From: Clostridium_S neuense
GTDB lineage: Bacteria > Bacillota > Clostridia > Clostridiales > Clostridiaceae
Assembly (NCBI RefSeq): GCF_045310695.1
Contig: NZ_JBJIAA010000014.1
Span: forward strand, 1-64,000
Reading direction: 5' to 3'
Length of the DNA stretch: 64,000 bases
In this document: in pieces, positions 35,279-43,722 of the stretch
How the letters are laid out: the number at the start of each line of letters is the position of its first letter
Position numbering within the stretch: position 1 is the first letter of the stretch
Notes under the pieces: generated by a model
What the model was told of the DNA's origin: nothing
Seen by the model: the letters and a program-made list of their open reading frames with translations, nothing else
Databases searched by the model: none
Position numbers and translations under genes: made by a program

Positions 35279-36532
35279 TTACTCACCATCCTCTAATGAT
35301 ATTGTTACATCATTTTTAATCTTGTTAAGGATTACCTTGCTTAAAATTATTTTTTCCATTTCTGATGGTGCTAAATGTTCTCGCTTAAATTTAGCTATAA
35401 CTTCCTCTCCACTTCTAACTACTAAGACTTTGTTATGATATATATTGTTCACTCTCATAAATATAGTTAATTTATCTTTAACATCATCTACATCAAGCTT
35501 TTGGGGAACTGTATAATTTACATTTTTGCCGTTTATTATATTTACATATTTATCTTTTTTTAGTTCATGCTTAATATATCTCGCCGCTGAAGCACCTGTG
35601 CGTTTTGATTCTTCTGTTACAAAATCAACTAAGTCATGGACATGCACTACATTACCACAAGCAAATATTCCATCTACAGATGTCTCCATACTTTCAGTAA
35701 CACTTAAACCATTTGTTCTTTTATCTAATTCTATTCCCGCTTTAGAGGAAAGCTCATTTTCTGGAATTAGTCCAACTGATAATAACAAGGTATCTACAGC
35801 AAATTCCATTTCTGTTCCTTTAATTGGCTTTCTATTTTCATCTACTTTAGCTATTATAACTTTTTCAACTCTTTCTTTTCCTATAATATCTACTACCGTA
35901 TGCGATAAATATAATGGTATATCGTAATCCTTTAGACATTGAACTATATTTCTATTTAGTCCATTTGAATATGGACACAACTCAACAACTGCTTTAACCT
36001 TTGCCCCTTCAAGCGTCATTCTTCTTGCCATTATAAGTCCAATATCTCCTGAACCTAAAATAAGAACTTCCTTGCCGGGCATATATCCTTCTACATTGAT
36101 ATACCTTTGAGCTGCACCTGCAGTAAATACACCAGATGGTCTATCTCCAGGTATATTAATGGCACCTCTTGTCCTTTCCCTACAACCCATTGAAAGAATT
36201 ATAGCCTTAGCCTGAAGCTCCATATACCCTTCCTCTGAATTTACTGCATAAACCTTTTTATCCTTAGTTATTTCTAATACCATAGTATTAAGCTTAACCT
36301 CAATATTAGTGTTTTTAACCATTTCTATAAATCTATCTGCATATTCAGGTCCTGTAAGTTCTTCTTTAAAGGTATGAAGTCCAAAACCATTATGAATACA
36401 CTGATTTAATATTCCACCTAATTCTCTATCTCTTTCTAAAATCAAAATATTTTTTATTCCGCTATTGTATGCCTCATACGCTGCTGCAAGACCCGCTGGT
36501 CCTCCACCAACTACTATTAATTCATAATTCAT
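35279..36532 (-). CDS. FAD/NAD-dependent oxidoreductase of the glycerol-3-phosphate set
   Basis: 417 residues. It has two dinucleotide-binding folds: FAD motif VVGGGPAGLAAAYEAYNSGI at the N-terminus and NAD motif ILGSGDIGLIMARRMTLEGA near residue 158. The FAD closing motif is SVDGIFACGNVVHVHDLVDF. The stretch GGILNQCIHNGFGLHTFKEE near residue 45 is typical of the subfamily encoded with GlpA-like proteins in clostridia. It probably passes electrons from the neighbouring flavoprotein to NAD or another acceptor. It sits 16 bases after glpA and is co-transcribed. Confidence 0.88.
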   Translation of the reverse strand: MNYELIVVGGGPAGLAAAYEAYNSGIKNILILERDRELGGILNQCIHNGFGLHTFKEELTGPEYADRFIEMVKNTNIEVKLNTMVLEITKDKKVYAVNSEEGYMELQAKAIILSMGCRERTRGAINIPGDRPSGVFTAGAAQRYINVEGYMPGKEVLILGSGDIGLIMARRMTLEGAKVKAVVELCPYSNGLNRNIVQCLKDYDIPLYLSHTVVDIIGKERVEKVIIAKVDENRKPIKGTEMEFAVDTLLLSVGLIPENELSSKAGIELDKRTNGLSVTESMETSVDGIFACGNVVHVHDLVDFVTEESKRTGASAARYIKHELKKDKYVNIINGKNVNYTVPQKLDVDDVKDKLTIFMRVNNIYHNKVLVVRSGEEVIAKFKREHLAPSEMEKIILSKVILNKIKNDVTISLEDGE

Positions 36533-36548
36533 AGCTATCCCTCACCTT

Positions 36549-37976
36549 CTACTTAGTTTTCCCCACTAAGATATAAGAACCATCCTTTTCTAACTCCACA
36601 CTTTCTAAAGGTATATTATATTCTCTTGCAATTATTTCTTGAACTCTTGGACCACAAAAGCCACCTTGACATCTTCCCATACCAGGTCTGCATCTCCTTT
36701 TGATTCCATCTAAAGAAAGTACTCCAAAGCCTCTCTTTATTGCAGCAACAATTTCTCCTTCTGTTATACTCTCACATCTGCATATTATTCTTCCGTATTT
36801 AGGATCTTCCTTTATTAATTTAGCTTTTTCTTCGGCTGATAATTCCATAAAATGAATTTGTTCTCTCTTTGCTTCAAAGTTTTCTTTTTTGTCTAGCGTG
36901 CAGCCAGCTTCACCTAATATTTTAACCACATCTAGAGCAATAGCAGGTGCTGAAGATAACCCTGGTGATTTCATTCCTGCTGCATCAACAAATCCTTTAA
37001 CTTCATCATTTTCTTCAACTATAAAATCTTCCGTACTTGGATTAGCTCTAAGTCCAGCAAAATTTCTTATAGTTTCTCTAAAGTTAATCTTTTTAGTTGA
37101 ACGCATAGAAGCTTCTCTTACAGCATCTAAGCCCTTAGCCTCTGTTCCTAAATCCTCCTTATCTTCTATATCCCTAGCATCTGGACCAACTAACAAATTT
37201 CCATGAACCGTTGGAGTTACCAAAATTCCTTTTCCTAATTTTGATGGGCATTGAAATATTGTATGACTCACTACTTTTCCTTGACTTTTATCCATCACAA
37301 AATACTCACCGCTTCTTGGAGTTATTTTAAAACTTTCTCTGCAAATTAAATTATGAATTTTATCTGCATAAACTCCTGCTGCATTTACAATAAACCTAGC
37401 TTCAATAATATCTCCATCCCTAGTGCCAATTTTAAATACATCCTTTTTTTCTATAGAAACAACCTCTTTTTTCAGCTTAATTTCTCCACCATTTTGAACT
37501 GCATTTTCAGCAAGTGCAATCGTATATTCAAAAGGTCCCACTATGCCACCAGTTGGAGCATAGAGTGCTCCTTTTATTTCTTCACTAAGGTTTGGCTCCA
37601 TTTTTAAAACCTCTTCCTTAGCTAAAATTTTTAAATTCTTTACTCCTATTTTAGTTCCATTTTCATAAAGCTTCTTTATTGTTTCCATATCTTCTTCATT
37701 AAAAGCTAAAACCAATGATCCATTTCTTTTAAACGGTACGCTTAATTCTCTGCATAAGGCTTCAAACATTTCATTGCCTTTTACGTTGTACTTTGCCATT
37801 AAGGTTCCTTCTTTAGGATCATAACCAGCATGGACTATAGCTGAATTTGCTTTGCTTGTTCCCATTGAAACATCCTTTTCTTTTTCTAAAACAACTACCT
37901 TTAAATTATATTTAGTTAGCTCTCTGAATATAGAGCACCCAATAACACCAGCTCCAATTATTGCAACATCATACAT
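36549..37976 (-). CDS. glpA: Glycerol-3-phosphate dehydrogenase, GlpA-type with iron-sulfur domain
   Basis: 475 residues. N-terminal FAD motif DVAIIGAGVIGCSIFRELTK, then a DAO-fold body (GTSKANSAIVHAGYDPKEGT). The C-terminal domain is a BFD-like [2Fe-2S] unit with cysteines in RIICRCESITEGEI and KRRCRPGMGRCQGGFCGPRV. It oxidises glycerol 3-phosphate to dihydroxyacetone phosphate for glycolysis. GGAGG precedes the ATG at 37976. The gene has its own promoter and a leader hairpin (38008-38058) that looks like a GlpP antitermination site, which ties it to the glpP-glpK genes upstream. Confidence 0.88.
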   Translation of the reverse strand: MYDVAIIGAGVIGCSIFRELTKYNLKVVVLEKEKDVSMGTSKANSAIVHAGYDPKEGTLMAKYNVKGNEMFEALCRELSVPFKRNGSLVLAFNEEDMETIKKLYENGTKIGVKNLKILAKEEVLKMEPNLSEEIKGALYAPTGGIVGPFEYTIALAENAVQNGGEIKLKKEVVSIEKKDVFKIGTRDGDIIEARFIVNAAGVYADKIHNLICRESFKITPRSGEYFVMDKSQGKVVSHTIFQCPSKLGKGILVTPTVHGNLLVGPDARDIEDKEDLGTEAKGLDAVREASMRSTKKINFRETIRNFAGLRANPSTEDFIVEENDEVKGFVDAAGMKSPGLSSAPAIALDVVKILGEAGCTLDKKENFEAKREQIHFMELSAEEKAKLIKEDPKYGRIICRCESITEGEIVAAIKRGFGVLSLDGIKRRCRPGMGRCQGGFCGPRVQEIIAREYNIPLESVELEKDGSYILVGKTK

Positions 37977-38007
37977 ATTGCATCCTCCTTATTGTGATAA
38001 ATAAAAA

Positions 38008-38058
38008 AAGCCAAGCTAAAAACAGATGATAAATCACCTTGTTTTTTTATGCTTGACT
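38008..38058 (-). promoter_or_regulatory. Leader terminator before glpA, probable GlpP target
   Basis: On the minus strand AGTCAAGC (38058-38051) pairs with GCTTGGCT (38016-38009), continuing inward through AAAAAAACA/TGTTTTT and GGTGAT/ATCATC to give one long hairpin. TTTTTTTATTT follows. It lies in a leader of about 100 bases between a promoter and glpA. Antitermination of glpD by GlpP at a leader terminator is known in Bacillus; the link here is inferred. Confidence 0.7.
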
Positions 38059-38083
38059 CTAAATCTCTAAGCAATTGTATTAA

Positions 38084-38112
38084 ATTATACTTTATATTAT
38101 ACACTGTTTAAA
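38084..38112 (-). promoter_or_regulatory. Candidate promoter of glpA
   Basis: Minus strand TTTAAA (38112-38107), 17-base spacer, TATAAT (38089-38084). The -10 box is perfect and the -35 box weak. The promoter gives a leader of about 100 bases containing the terminator hairpin. Confidence 0.5.
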
Positions 38113-38241
38113 CATGCTTGTAAAATAAATAAGCAATTTAAAATAAACTTTTCTAAGCATAGCGTTGAAAATTTATCCTTAACTGTAAACTATCATCTAT
38201 AAACTATTCACATCTACCTGTAAGCTGTCAACTCTCAATCG

Positions 38242-39744
38242 TCAACTGTTGCACTCCCAACCTTCTGCTCTTTTAACTGCTTTCTTCCAACCTTCATATA
38301 ACTTTTCTCTTTTTTCCTTTTGTAAATTAGGGATATAGGTTTGACTTACGTGCCACTTTTTAGCAATTTCATCTTTTGATTTCCAAAAGCCTACAGCAAG
38401 CCCCGCCAAATACGCTGCACCAAGAGCTGTTGTCTCAGTTATTATAGGTTTTACAACCTCCGCCCCTATAATATCAGCTTGAAATTGCATTAATAAATTA
38501 TTTCTACTAGCCCCTCCATCAACTTTAATTCTTGTAAGTTTACACCCTGAATCTTCCTCCATAGCATCTATGATATCTCTAGATTGATATGCAATAGATT
38601 CAATTGCCGCCCTAATTATATGGTTCCTATTAGTACCTCTTGTAAGCCCCAAAATAGCTCCTCTTGCATACATATCCCAATATGGAGCACCAAGACCGGT
38701 AAATGCTGGAACAATGTAAACACCTCCATTATCATCTACCTTTTTAGCAAAATATTCTGTATCTGCAGCATCATTAACTAATTTTAATTCATCTCTAATC
38801 CACTTAATAACAGCCCCACCAGCAAATACGGATCCTTCTAATGCATACTCAACTTTTCCATCTAGTCCAATTGCAATAGTAGTTACCAATCCATTTTTAC
38901 TTTGAATCATTTTTTCTCCCGTATTCATAAGTAAAAAACAGCCTGTTCCATAAGTATTTTTAACACTGCCTTCTTCAAAGCAAGTTTGACCAAACAAAGC
39001 GCACTGTTGATCTCCTGCCATACCTGCTATTGGAACTCTTATGCCACCTGTACCTCCAAGATTTGTATATCCATAAACTTCAGAGGAATTTTTAACCTCT
39101 GGCAGCATTGCTTTTGGAATATTAAGCTTTTTTAAAATCTTTTCATCCCACTTTAATTCTTTTATATTATAAAGCATAGTTCTAGATGCATTGGTGTAAT
39201 CGGTTACGTGAGTTTTACCATTTGTAAGCTTCCACACTAGCCAGGTATCAATTGTGCCAAACAGTAATTCACCTTTTTCAGCTCTTTCCCTTGCGCCCTT
39301 CACATTGTCTAATATCCATTTTATTTTTGTAGCTGAAAAATATGCATCTAAAAGCAGCCCTGTATTTTCTTTTATATATTCTGCAAACTCTTTATCTTTC
39401 TTTAATTCTTCAACTATAGCTGCTGTTCTTCTGCACTGCCATACAATAGCATTATATACAGGCTCTCCAGTATTCTTATCCCAAACAATTGTTGTCTCCC
39501 TTTGATTAGTAATACCTATTGCTGCTACATTTTCTTGAGTTATATTTGCTTTTGCCATTACCTCCTGCAAAACACCATACTGACTTGCCCAGATTTCTAA
39601 AGGATCATGTTCAACCCACCCTCTATTTGGATAAATTTGAGTGAATTCTTTCTGACTAATCTCCAATATATTCTGTTCCTTGTCAAATATTATTGCTCTT
39701 GAACTTGTAGTCCCCTGGTCTAAGGCTATTATATATTTTTCCAT
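38242..39744 (-). CDS. glpK: Glycerol kinase
   Basis: 500 residues, the normal length. It phosphorylates glycerol to glycerol 3-phosphate. FGGY-kinase signatures: YIIALDQGTTSSRAIIFD, GWVEHDPLEIW, GITNQRETTIVWDKNTGEP and the C-terminal GGASRNNLLMQFQADIIG. The His that HPr phosphorylates in Firmicutes is probably the one in a TH-containing loop near residue 230, not resolved here. GGTGG before the ATG at 39744 sets the start. It is 27 bases after glpP. The glycerol facilitator gene glpF is absent from this operon. Confidence 0.95.
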   Translation of the reverse strand: MEKYIIALDQGTTSSRAIIFDKEQNILEISQKEFTQIYPNRGWVEHDPLEIWASQYGVLQEVMAKANITQENVAAIGITNQRETTIVWDKNTGEPVYNAIVWQCRRTAAIVEELKKDKEFAEYIKENTGLLLDAYFSATKIKWILDNVKGARERAEKGELLFGTIDTWLVWKLTNGKTHVTDYTNASRTMLYNIKELKWDEKILKKLNIPKAMLPEVKNSSEVYGYTNLGGTGGIRVPIAGMAGDQQCALFGQTCFEEGSVKNTYGTGCFLLMNTGEKMIQSKNGLVTTIAIGLDGKVEYALEGSVFAGGAVIKWIRDELKLVNDAADTEYFAKKVDDNGGVYIVPAFTGLGAPYWDMYARGAILGLTRGTNRNHIIRAAIESIAYQSRDIIDAMEEDSGCKLTRIKVDGGASRNNLLMQFQADIIGAEVVKPIITETTALGAAYLAGLAVGFWKSKDEIAKKWHVSQTYIPNLQKEKREKLYEGWKKAVKRAEGWECNS

Positions 39745-39771
39745 ATACCGCGCCACCTTCCTTCTCTTACT

Positions 39772-40332
39772 CTACATATTCCAAATCTCTTTCTTGGTTG
39801 TAGATACACATGCTGCCCCTGAACTCAAAGCTTGCATTACCTCTTCTTTAGTTTCAATTAAACCACCAGCAACAAGTGGTTTATTAGAATACCCTGCAAT
39901 TATTTGAAGTACCTTAGGAATAACCCCTGGCAGCACTTCTACTGCATCACATTCAGAAATTACATGATTTTTTACACTAGCTAATGAAAGAGTATCAAAA
40001 ACAAAAACCCTTTGAACTCCTAACAAATCATACTTGCTAGCAAGCTTAACAACTTGTGCTTTAGTGCTAATTATTCCCTTAAACTTTGTTTCTTCTTTAA
40101 TATATCGCATAACAACTTCTCTGTTAGCTGATAATCCTTCAATTAAATCAATGTGGACTATGCCTATTTTATTTTTAGCTGCTATTATATTACTTATTTC
40201 CTTAATATTCATTATATCGCCAAACAAAACAAATATAATTTCAATTTGTGAATTTATTGCTAATTCTAATTGCTCCTTATTTTTTACTGCTGCTATAACT
40301 GGATTTTGCTCTAATAATTGCTCAGTATTCAT
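39772..40332 (-). CDS. glpP: Glycerol uptake operon antiterminator
   Basis: 186 residues. The fold is a TIM-barrel-like RNA-binding regulator: LEQNPVIAAVKNKEQLELAI at the N-terminus, GIVHIDLIEGLSANREVVMR, VFVFDTLSLASVKNHVISEC, and the closing KPLVAGGLIETKEEVMQALS. With glycerol 3-phosphate it lets transcription pass leader terminators of glp genes. The gap to glpK has no leader; the best target in the window is the hairpin before glpA. GAGTG upstream of the ATG at 40332 supports this start over an ATG six bases upstream. It follows the GH31 gene by 32 bases. Confidence 0.92.
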   Translation of the reverse strand: MNTEQLLEQNPVIAAVKNKEQLELAINSQIEIIFVLFGDIMNIKEISNIIAAKNKIGIVHIDLIEGLSANREVVMRYIKEETKFKGIISTKAQVVKLASKYDLLGVQRVFVFDTLSLASVKNHVISECDAVEVLPGVIPKVLQIIAGYSNKPLVAGGLIETKEEVMQALSSGAACVSTTKKEIWNM

Positions 40333-40364
40333 AAACATCACTCATTCTTTTTATATATTTTTAG

Positions 40365-42854
40365 TTACATGGAAATTAAATCTTTAAAATCACAATCAAC
40401 AAATAATGTATAATTCCCATCAATGTTATTGTATTTTATTTTAGCAGTTTTTTGCTCGATATCATAGTGCCATCCAAATTTACTTGCTTCCCATTCTTTT
40501 TCGTCAAGGAACATAGGAAGTTTTTTATCCGCCAGTTTAACTTGCTTTGGAGCCATATCTTTGCAAACTACATTCACAACCATTTCTTTAACTTCTGTTT
40601 TATAATTACCTTCTTTATTAAAATTAATTTTTATTCCATTTTTATTATTAATACTTATAGTTGTTTTTAAATATTCACCCTTCTTATAATCATTTGTAAC
40701 ACCATCATCTTCATATAATACAAAACTTGCTTCCTGTGATGGTTCTACTAAAAGTTCAAGCTTTTCAATAGAATCCTTATGAAGATTCATTAGATTTTCA
40801 CACATAGGAACAATTGCTCCACTTCTAAAGAACATAGGAATTGAAGCTAAAGAAACCTCAAATTCTACTGTTTGTCCCCCTTGATATACTTGTTTTGTGT
40901 ACCAGTCAAACCAAATAGCTCCTTTTGGTAAATATACCTTTCTTGTTTTTGCACCTTTTTCAAGAACATTGGCAACAAGAATAGAACTTCCAAGCATAAA
41001 ATCAAAGCTCTCAGAAAGCAGCCTTTTATCCTCTGGAAATTCATACACTAAAGGTCTCATAATAGGATTTCCCTCTACAGAAGCTTCGTATAATAAAGAG
41101 TACATGTATGGCACTAATTTATATCTAAAATTTATGGCATCTCGTATGTATTTTGTGCAAGATGCATACATCCAAGGCTCTGTAACAGTATTATCGGTAT
41201 TACAAGAATGTATTGAAAATCTTGGCTGAAATATTCCATTTTGAACCCATCTTACAAACAATTCTGGTTCAGGTACTTCTCCATAGAATCCACCTATATC
41301 GCAGCCCTGGTTTGCTACTCCTGAAAGCCCTAATCCAAGTATTACAGGAATATTAAACTTAAGACTCTTCCAGCTTGTACTGTTGTCGCCTGCCCATGTT
41401 TGAGCATAACGCTGTATACCTGCAAAACCGGATCTACTGATTATATATTGTCTAGCATTTGGATAAACTTCTTCTACTGCCTCATTTGCTACTAACGACA
41501 TTAAATTTGTCATTATAGGTCTAAAACCATTTATCTCATCTCTCATCCCTTCAACACAGCATACAGCATCCTGGTTATTTATATCATATTCATTATTATC
41601 ATTCCATATTGATGTAATTCCAAGAGAAACTAAAGAAGCTTTTAAATGTTTTTTCCACTCTTCTCTTCCTTTAGGACTCGTAAAATCTACGAAGGAAGCA
41701 TGACCTCCCCAGTATCTTTCCATTTGAGATTTTTCCCCTGTTTCGTCCTTTATATAAGCATCTGCTTCATCAAATTCCTTGTATAAAGGATGAGAATTTA
41801 ACATTCCCGGTTTTATATTAGGCACTAAGGAAGCACCCTTTTCTTTCATTTGCTCAACAAAAGCTTTAGGATCACTAAATCTATCATGATTCCAGTTAAA
41901 CACATATCTCTTATTATCTTTCGATGAAGTGTAACCTGAAGATAAAAAGAAACCATCACAAGGGATTCCTTCCTCTTTGCATCTATCTAAAAACTTTAAA
42001 ATAGTTTTATCTGAATCTTTATCTAGTTCTGTATAGTACATTGTTGAGCCCATGTAGCCTAGAGAGTATCTTGGAGGCAATTTAGTTTTTCCTGTTAAAT
42101 CGGTATAATTTTTTACTACAGACTTTATTGTAGGCCCATATATGAAAAATACATCTAACTCACCACCATCAGCACAAAAATAACTGTAATCCTTCCAATA
42201 GCCTGTTCTCTCAGAGCCAACATCAAAAATTGAATCATAGGAATTATTATAGAACATGCCAGTTGCTATATTACTTTTACTATTAAACTTAACATAAAAA
42301 GGTATATGCTTATATAAAGGATCTGTATACTCTGAATCATAGCCATAGGTGTCAAAATTATGCATTCTCATTCTTCTTTTTCTTTTATTTAAATATCCAG
42401 ATTTTTCACCAAATCCATAAAAGTAATCTTCATCTTCCATGCAGGAATAATGATATAATCTTCCGAGAGAATCTTTCACATAAGCTTTTTCCCTTAAGTC
42501 TGAATGTAGTACATTGCCTTTTTTATCTAAAATCTCTATTCCAAAAGGCTCTTTATAAATTTTTATATTTAATTTTGTTGTAGCCAATGTAATACAATCA
42601 TCTGAATCTTCATATTTACTACTAAGTGCTTCTATTCTTATTCTTTCTTTAGCTAATAACTCGTCAGTTTTATCCTTCCACGCAGTCATAACTAAAGCAT
42701 AGGAAGCTTCCTCTTTAAACTCTTTATTAAAAGTACAGCGGATTCTTACTATATCATCAGTTAAAAGTACAATTCTATATATAGCTGCATTAGTAGTTAC
42801 TTCTAAATAATTATCAATATTTTTGACACTTATAATTTTATTACTTACCTTCAT
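40365..42854 (-). CDS. GH31 alpha-glycosidase (first paralogue)
   Basis: 829 residues, cytosolic (no signal peptide). The N-terminal beta-sandwich is at about 1-230, with the GH31 barrel after it. The nucleophile Asp is in TSIWNDNNEYD (WxDxNE motif) and the acid/base Asp in TWAGDNSTSWKSL. The conserved LGLGLSGVANQGCDIGGF and NGIFQPRFSIHS follow. It hydrolyses an alpha-linked glucoside or xyloside; the choice cannot be made by eye. It is about half-identical in key blocks to the gene at 43723, so a local duplication is likely. GGAGGATGAC precedes the ATG. glpP follows on the same strand. Confidence 0.9.
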   Translation of the reverse strand: MKVSNKIISVKNIDNYLEVTTNAAIYRIVLLTDDIVRIRCTFNKEFKEEASYALVMTAWKDKTDELLAKERIRIEALSSKYEDSDDCITLATTKLNIKIYKEPFGIEILDKKGNVLHSDLREKAYVKDSLGRLYHYSCMEDEDYFYGFGEKSGYLNKRKRRMRMHNFDTYGYDSEYTDPLYKHIPFYVKFNSKSNIATGMFYNNSYDSIFDVGSERTGYWKDYSYFCADGGELDVFFIYGPTIKSVVKNYTDLTGKTKLPPRYSLGYMGSTMYYTELDKDSDKTILKFLDRCKEEGIPCDGFFLSSGYTSSKDNKRYVFNWNHDRFSDPKAFVEQMKEKGASLVPNIKPGMLNSHPLYKEFDEADAYIKDETGEKSQMERYWGGHASFVDFTSPKGREEWKKHLKASLVSLGITSIWNDNNEYDINNQDAVCCVEGMRDEINGFRPIMTNLMSLVANEAVEEVYPNARQYIISRSGFAGIQRYAQTWAGDNSTSWKSLKFNIPVILGLGLSGVANQGCDIGGFYGEVPEPELFVRWVQNGIFQPRFSIHSCNTDNTVTEPWMYASCTKYIRDAINFRYKLVPYMYSLLYEASVEGNPIMRPLVYEFPEDKRLLSESFDFMLGSSILVANVLEKGAKTRKVYLPKGAIWFDWYTKQVYQGGQTVEFEVSLASIPMFFRSGAIVPMCENLMNLHKDSIEKLELLVEPSQEASFVLYEDDGVTNDYKKGEYLKTTISINNKNGIKINFNKEGNYKTEVKEMVVNVVCKDMAPKQVKLADKKLPMFLDEKEWEASKFGWHYDIEQKTAKIKYNNIDGNYTLFVDCDFKDLISM

Positions 42855-43227
42855 AATGTCATCCTCCTGTCATATTAATCTTACTTATACACTCATATAG
42901 ATAGACAAGTTGAAAGATATAAATTACTAATACTAAATTTGCCCTGTAAAATTATGGTTCAACTCAAAGTACAACTGACAGAGTACAGAGCACAGTAAAG
43001 GTGGATTTACCTTTCGTTTCTCTCAGGTAAATCTTTAATTATAACTAATGATGTTCAGCTTTGCTGAACTAAATAAATAGGCAGTCTAAAAAAATTGGCG
43101 TCAGCATTAGTTTTAAGACTTTCTGTAGTGAAACGGAAGAAAGTCATCATTCACTGTACTCTGTCAATTGTACTCTGTACTCTAGGGAAAATCATAGATT
43201 CCAAGGATAAACTTGGACACTGTAATT
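42855..43227. other. Gene-free, strongly structured stretch
   Basis: No gene. TACAACTGACAGAGTACAG (from about 42971) is nearly complementary to ACTGTACTCTGTCAATTGTA (from about 43156). Between them lie GTTCAGC-TTT-GCTGAAC, GACTTTC/GAAAGTC and ACTAATGATG/CAGCATTAGT pairs. Outermost, AGATAGACAA (near 42898) mirrors TTGTCTATCT (near 43242). The whole could fold as one element of about 350 bases. Confidence 0.5.
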
Positions 43228-43692
43228 TTAATATTCCAAGTTGTCTATCTGTATAATGTATTTAACAAATTCTATTATTCCATCCTCAACTTCATCTCTA
43301 ATATCGAGATAGTTAAGTATTTCATGTCGGTATCCTGGATAAATCTTTGTTCTTACCATATGCCCCGTTTCTGCAAGCCAATTTTACACAGCATATACTC
43401 CTTCCCCATAATTTCCTACATGATCTGCAATCACCTCTGGATCACTACAAACCCACTCGCTTCTCGAGGTTATAGGATTTTCCTCATAACGTTTTGATGT
43501 CCACATCCATCCCATAAGCTTCTCCTCATAATCAGCAGCACTTTCTTCTCCTTTGCCTTCATCTATTAGCTTTTTTAAAGTAGAAATAAGTGGTGCTGCT
43601 GTCTTAAATACTCCTGGTGTTCCACATAACATCAATCCGTCAATTCCATCACCATAAGTAGCTGCATAACATCTTACAATCATTGAAAACAC
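43228..43692 (-). pseudogene. Broken alpha/beta hydrolase gene
   Basis: The reading frame from about 43719 resembles the serine hydrolase family that includes lysophospholipases: SRKVFSMIVRCYAATYGDGI, then DGLMLCGTPGVFK. The GHSMG nucleophile segment before it is missing. After IADH the text jumps to VGNYGEGVYAV, so about 60-70 residues with the catalytic Asp are lost. A TAA at 43386-43384 interrupts the frame, and in the same frame the gene continues NWLAETGHMVRTKIYPGYRH (catalytic His) EILNYLDIRDEV and ends at 43228. It thus has a 5' truncation, an internal deletion and a nonsense codon. It lies between the two GH31 genes. Confidence 0.8.
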
Positions 43693-43722
43693 TTTTCTTG
43701 AAATGCCATTTTTATTTCTCCT

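Noticed and set aside
42855..42900. GlpP or RAT-type leader before the first GH31 gene
   Set aside because: No RAT halves and no hairpin with a T-run close to the start codon were found.
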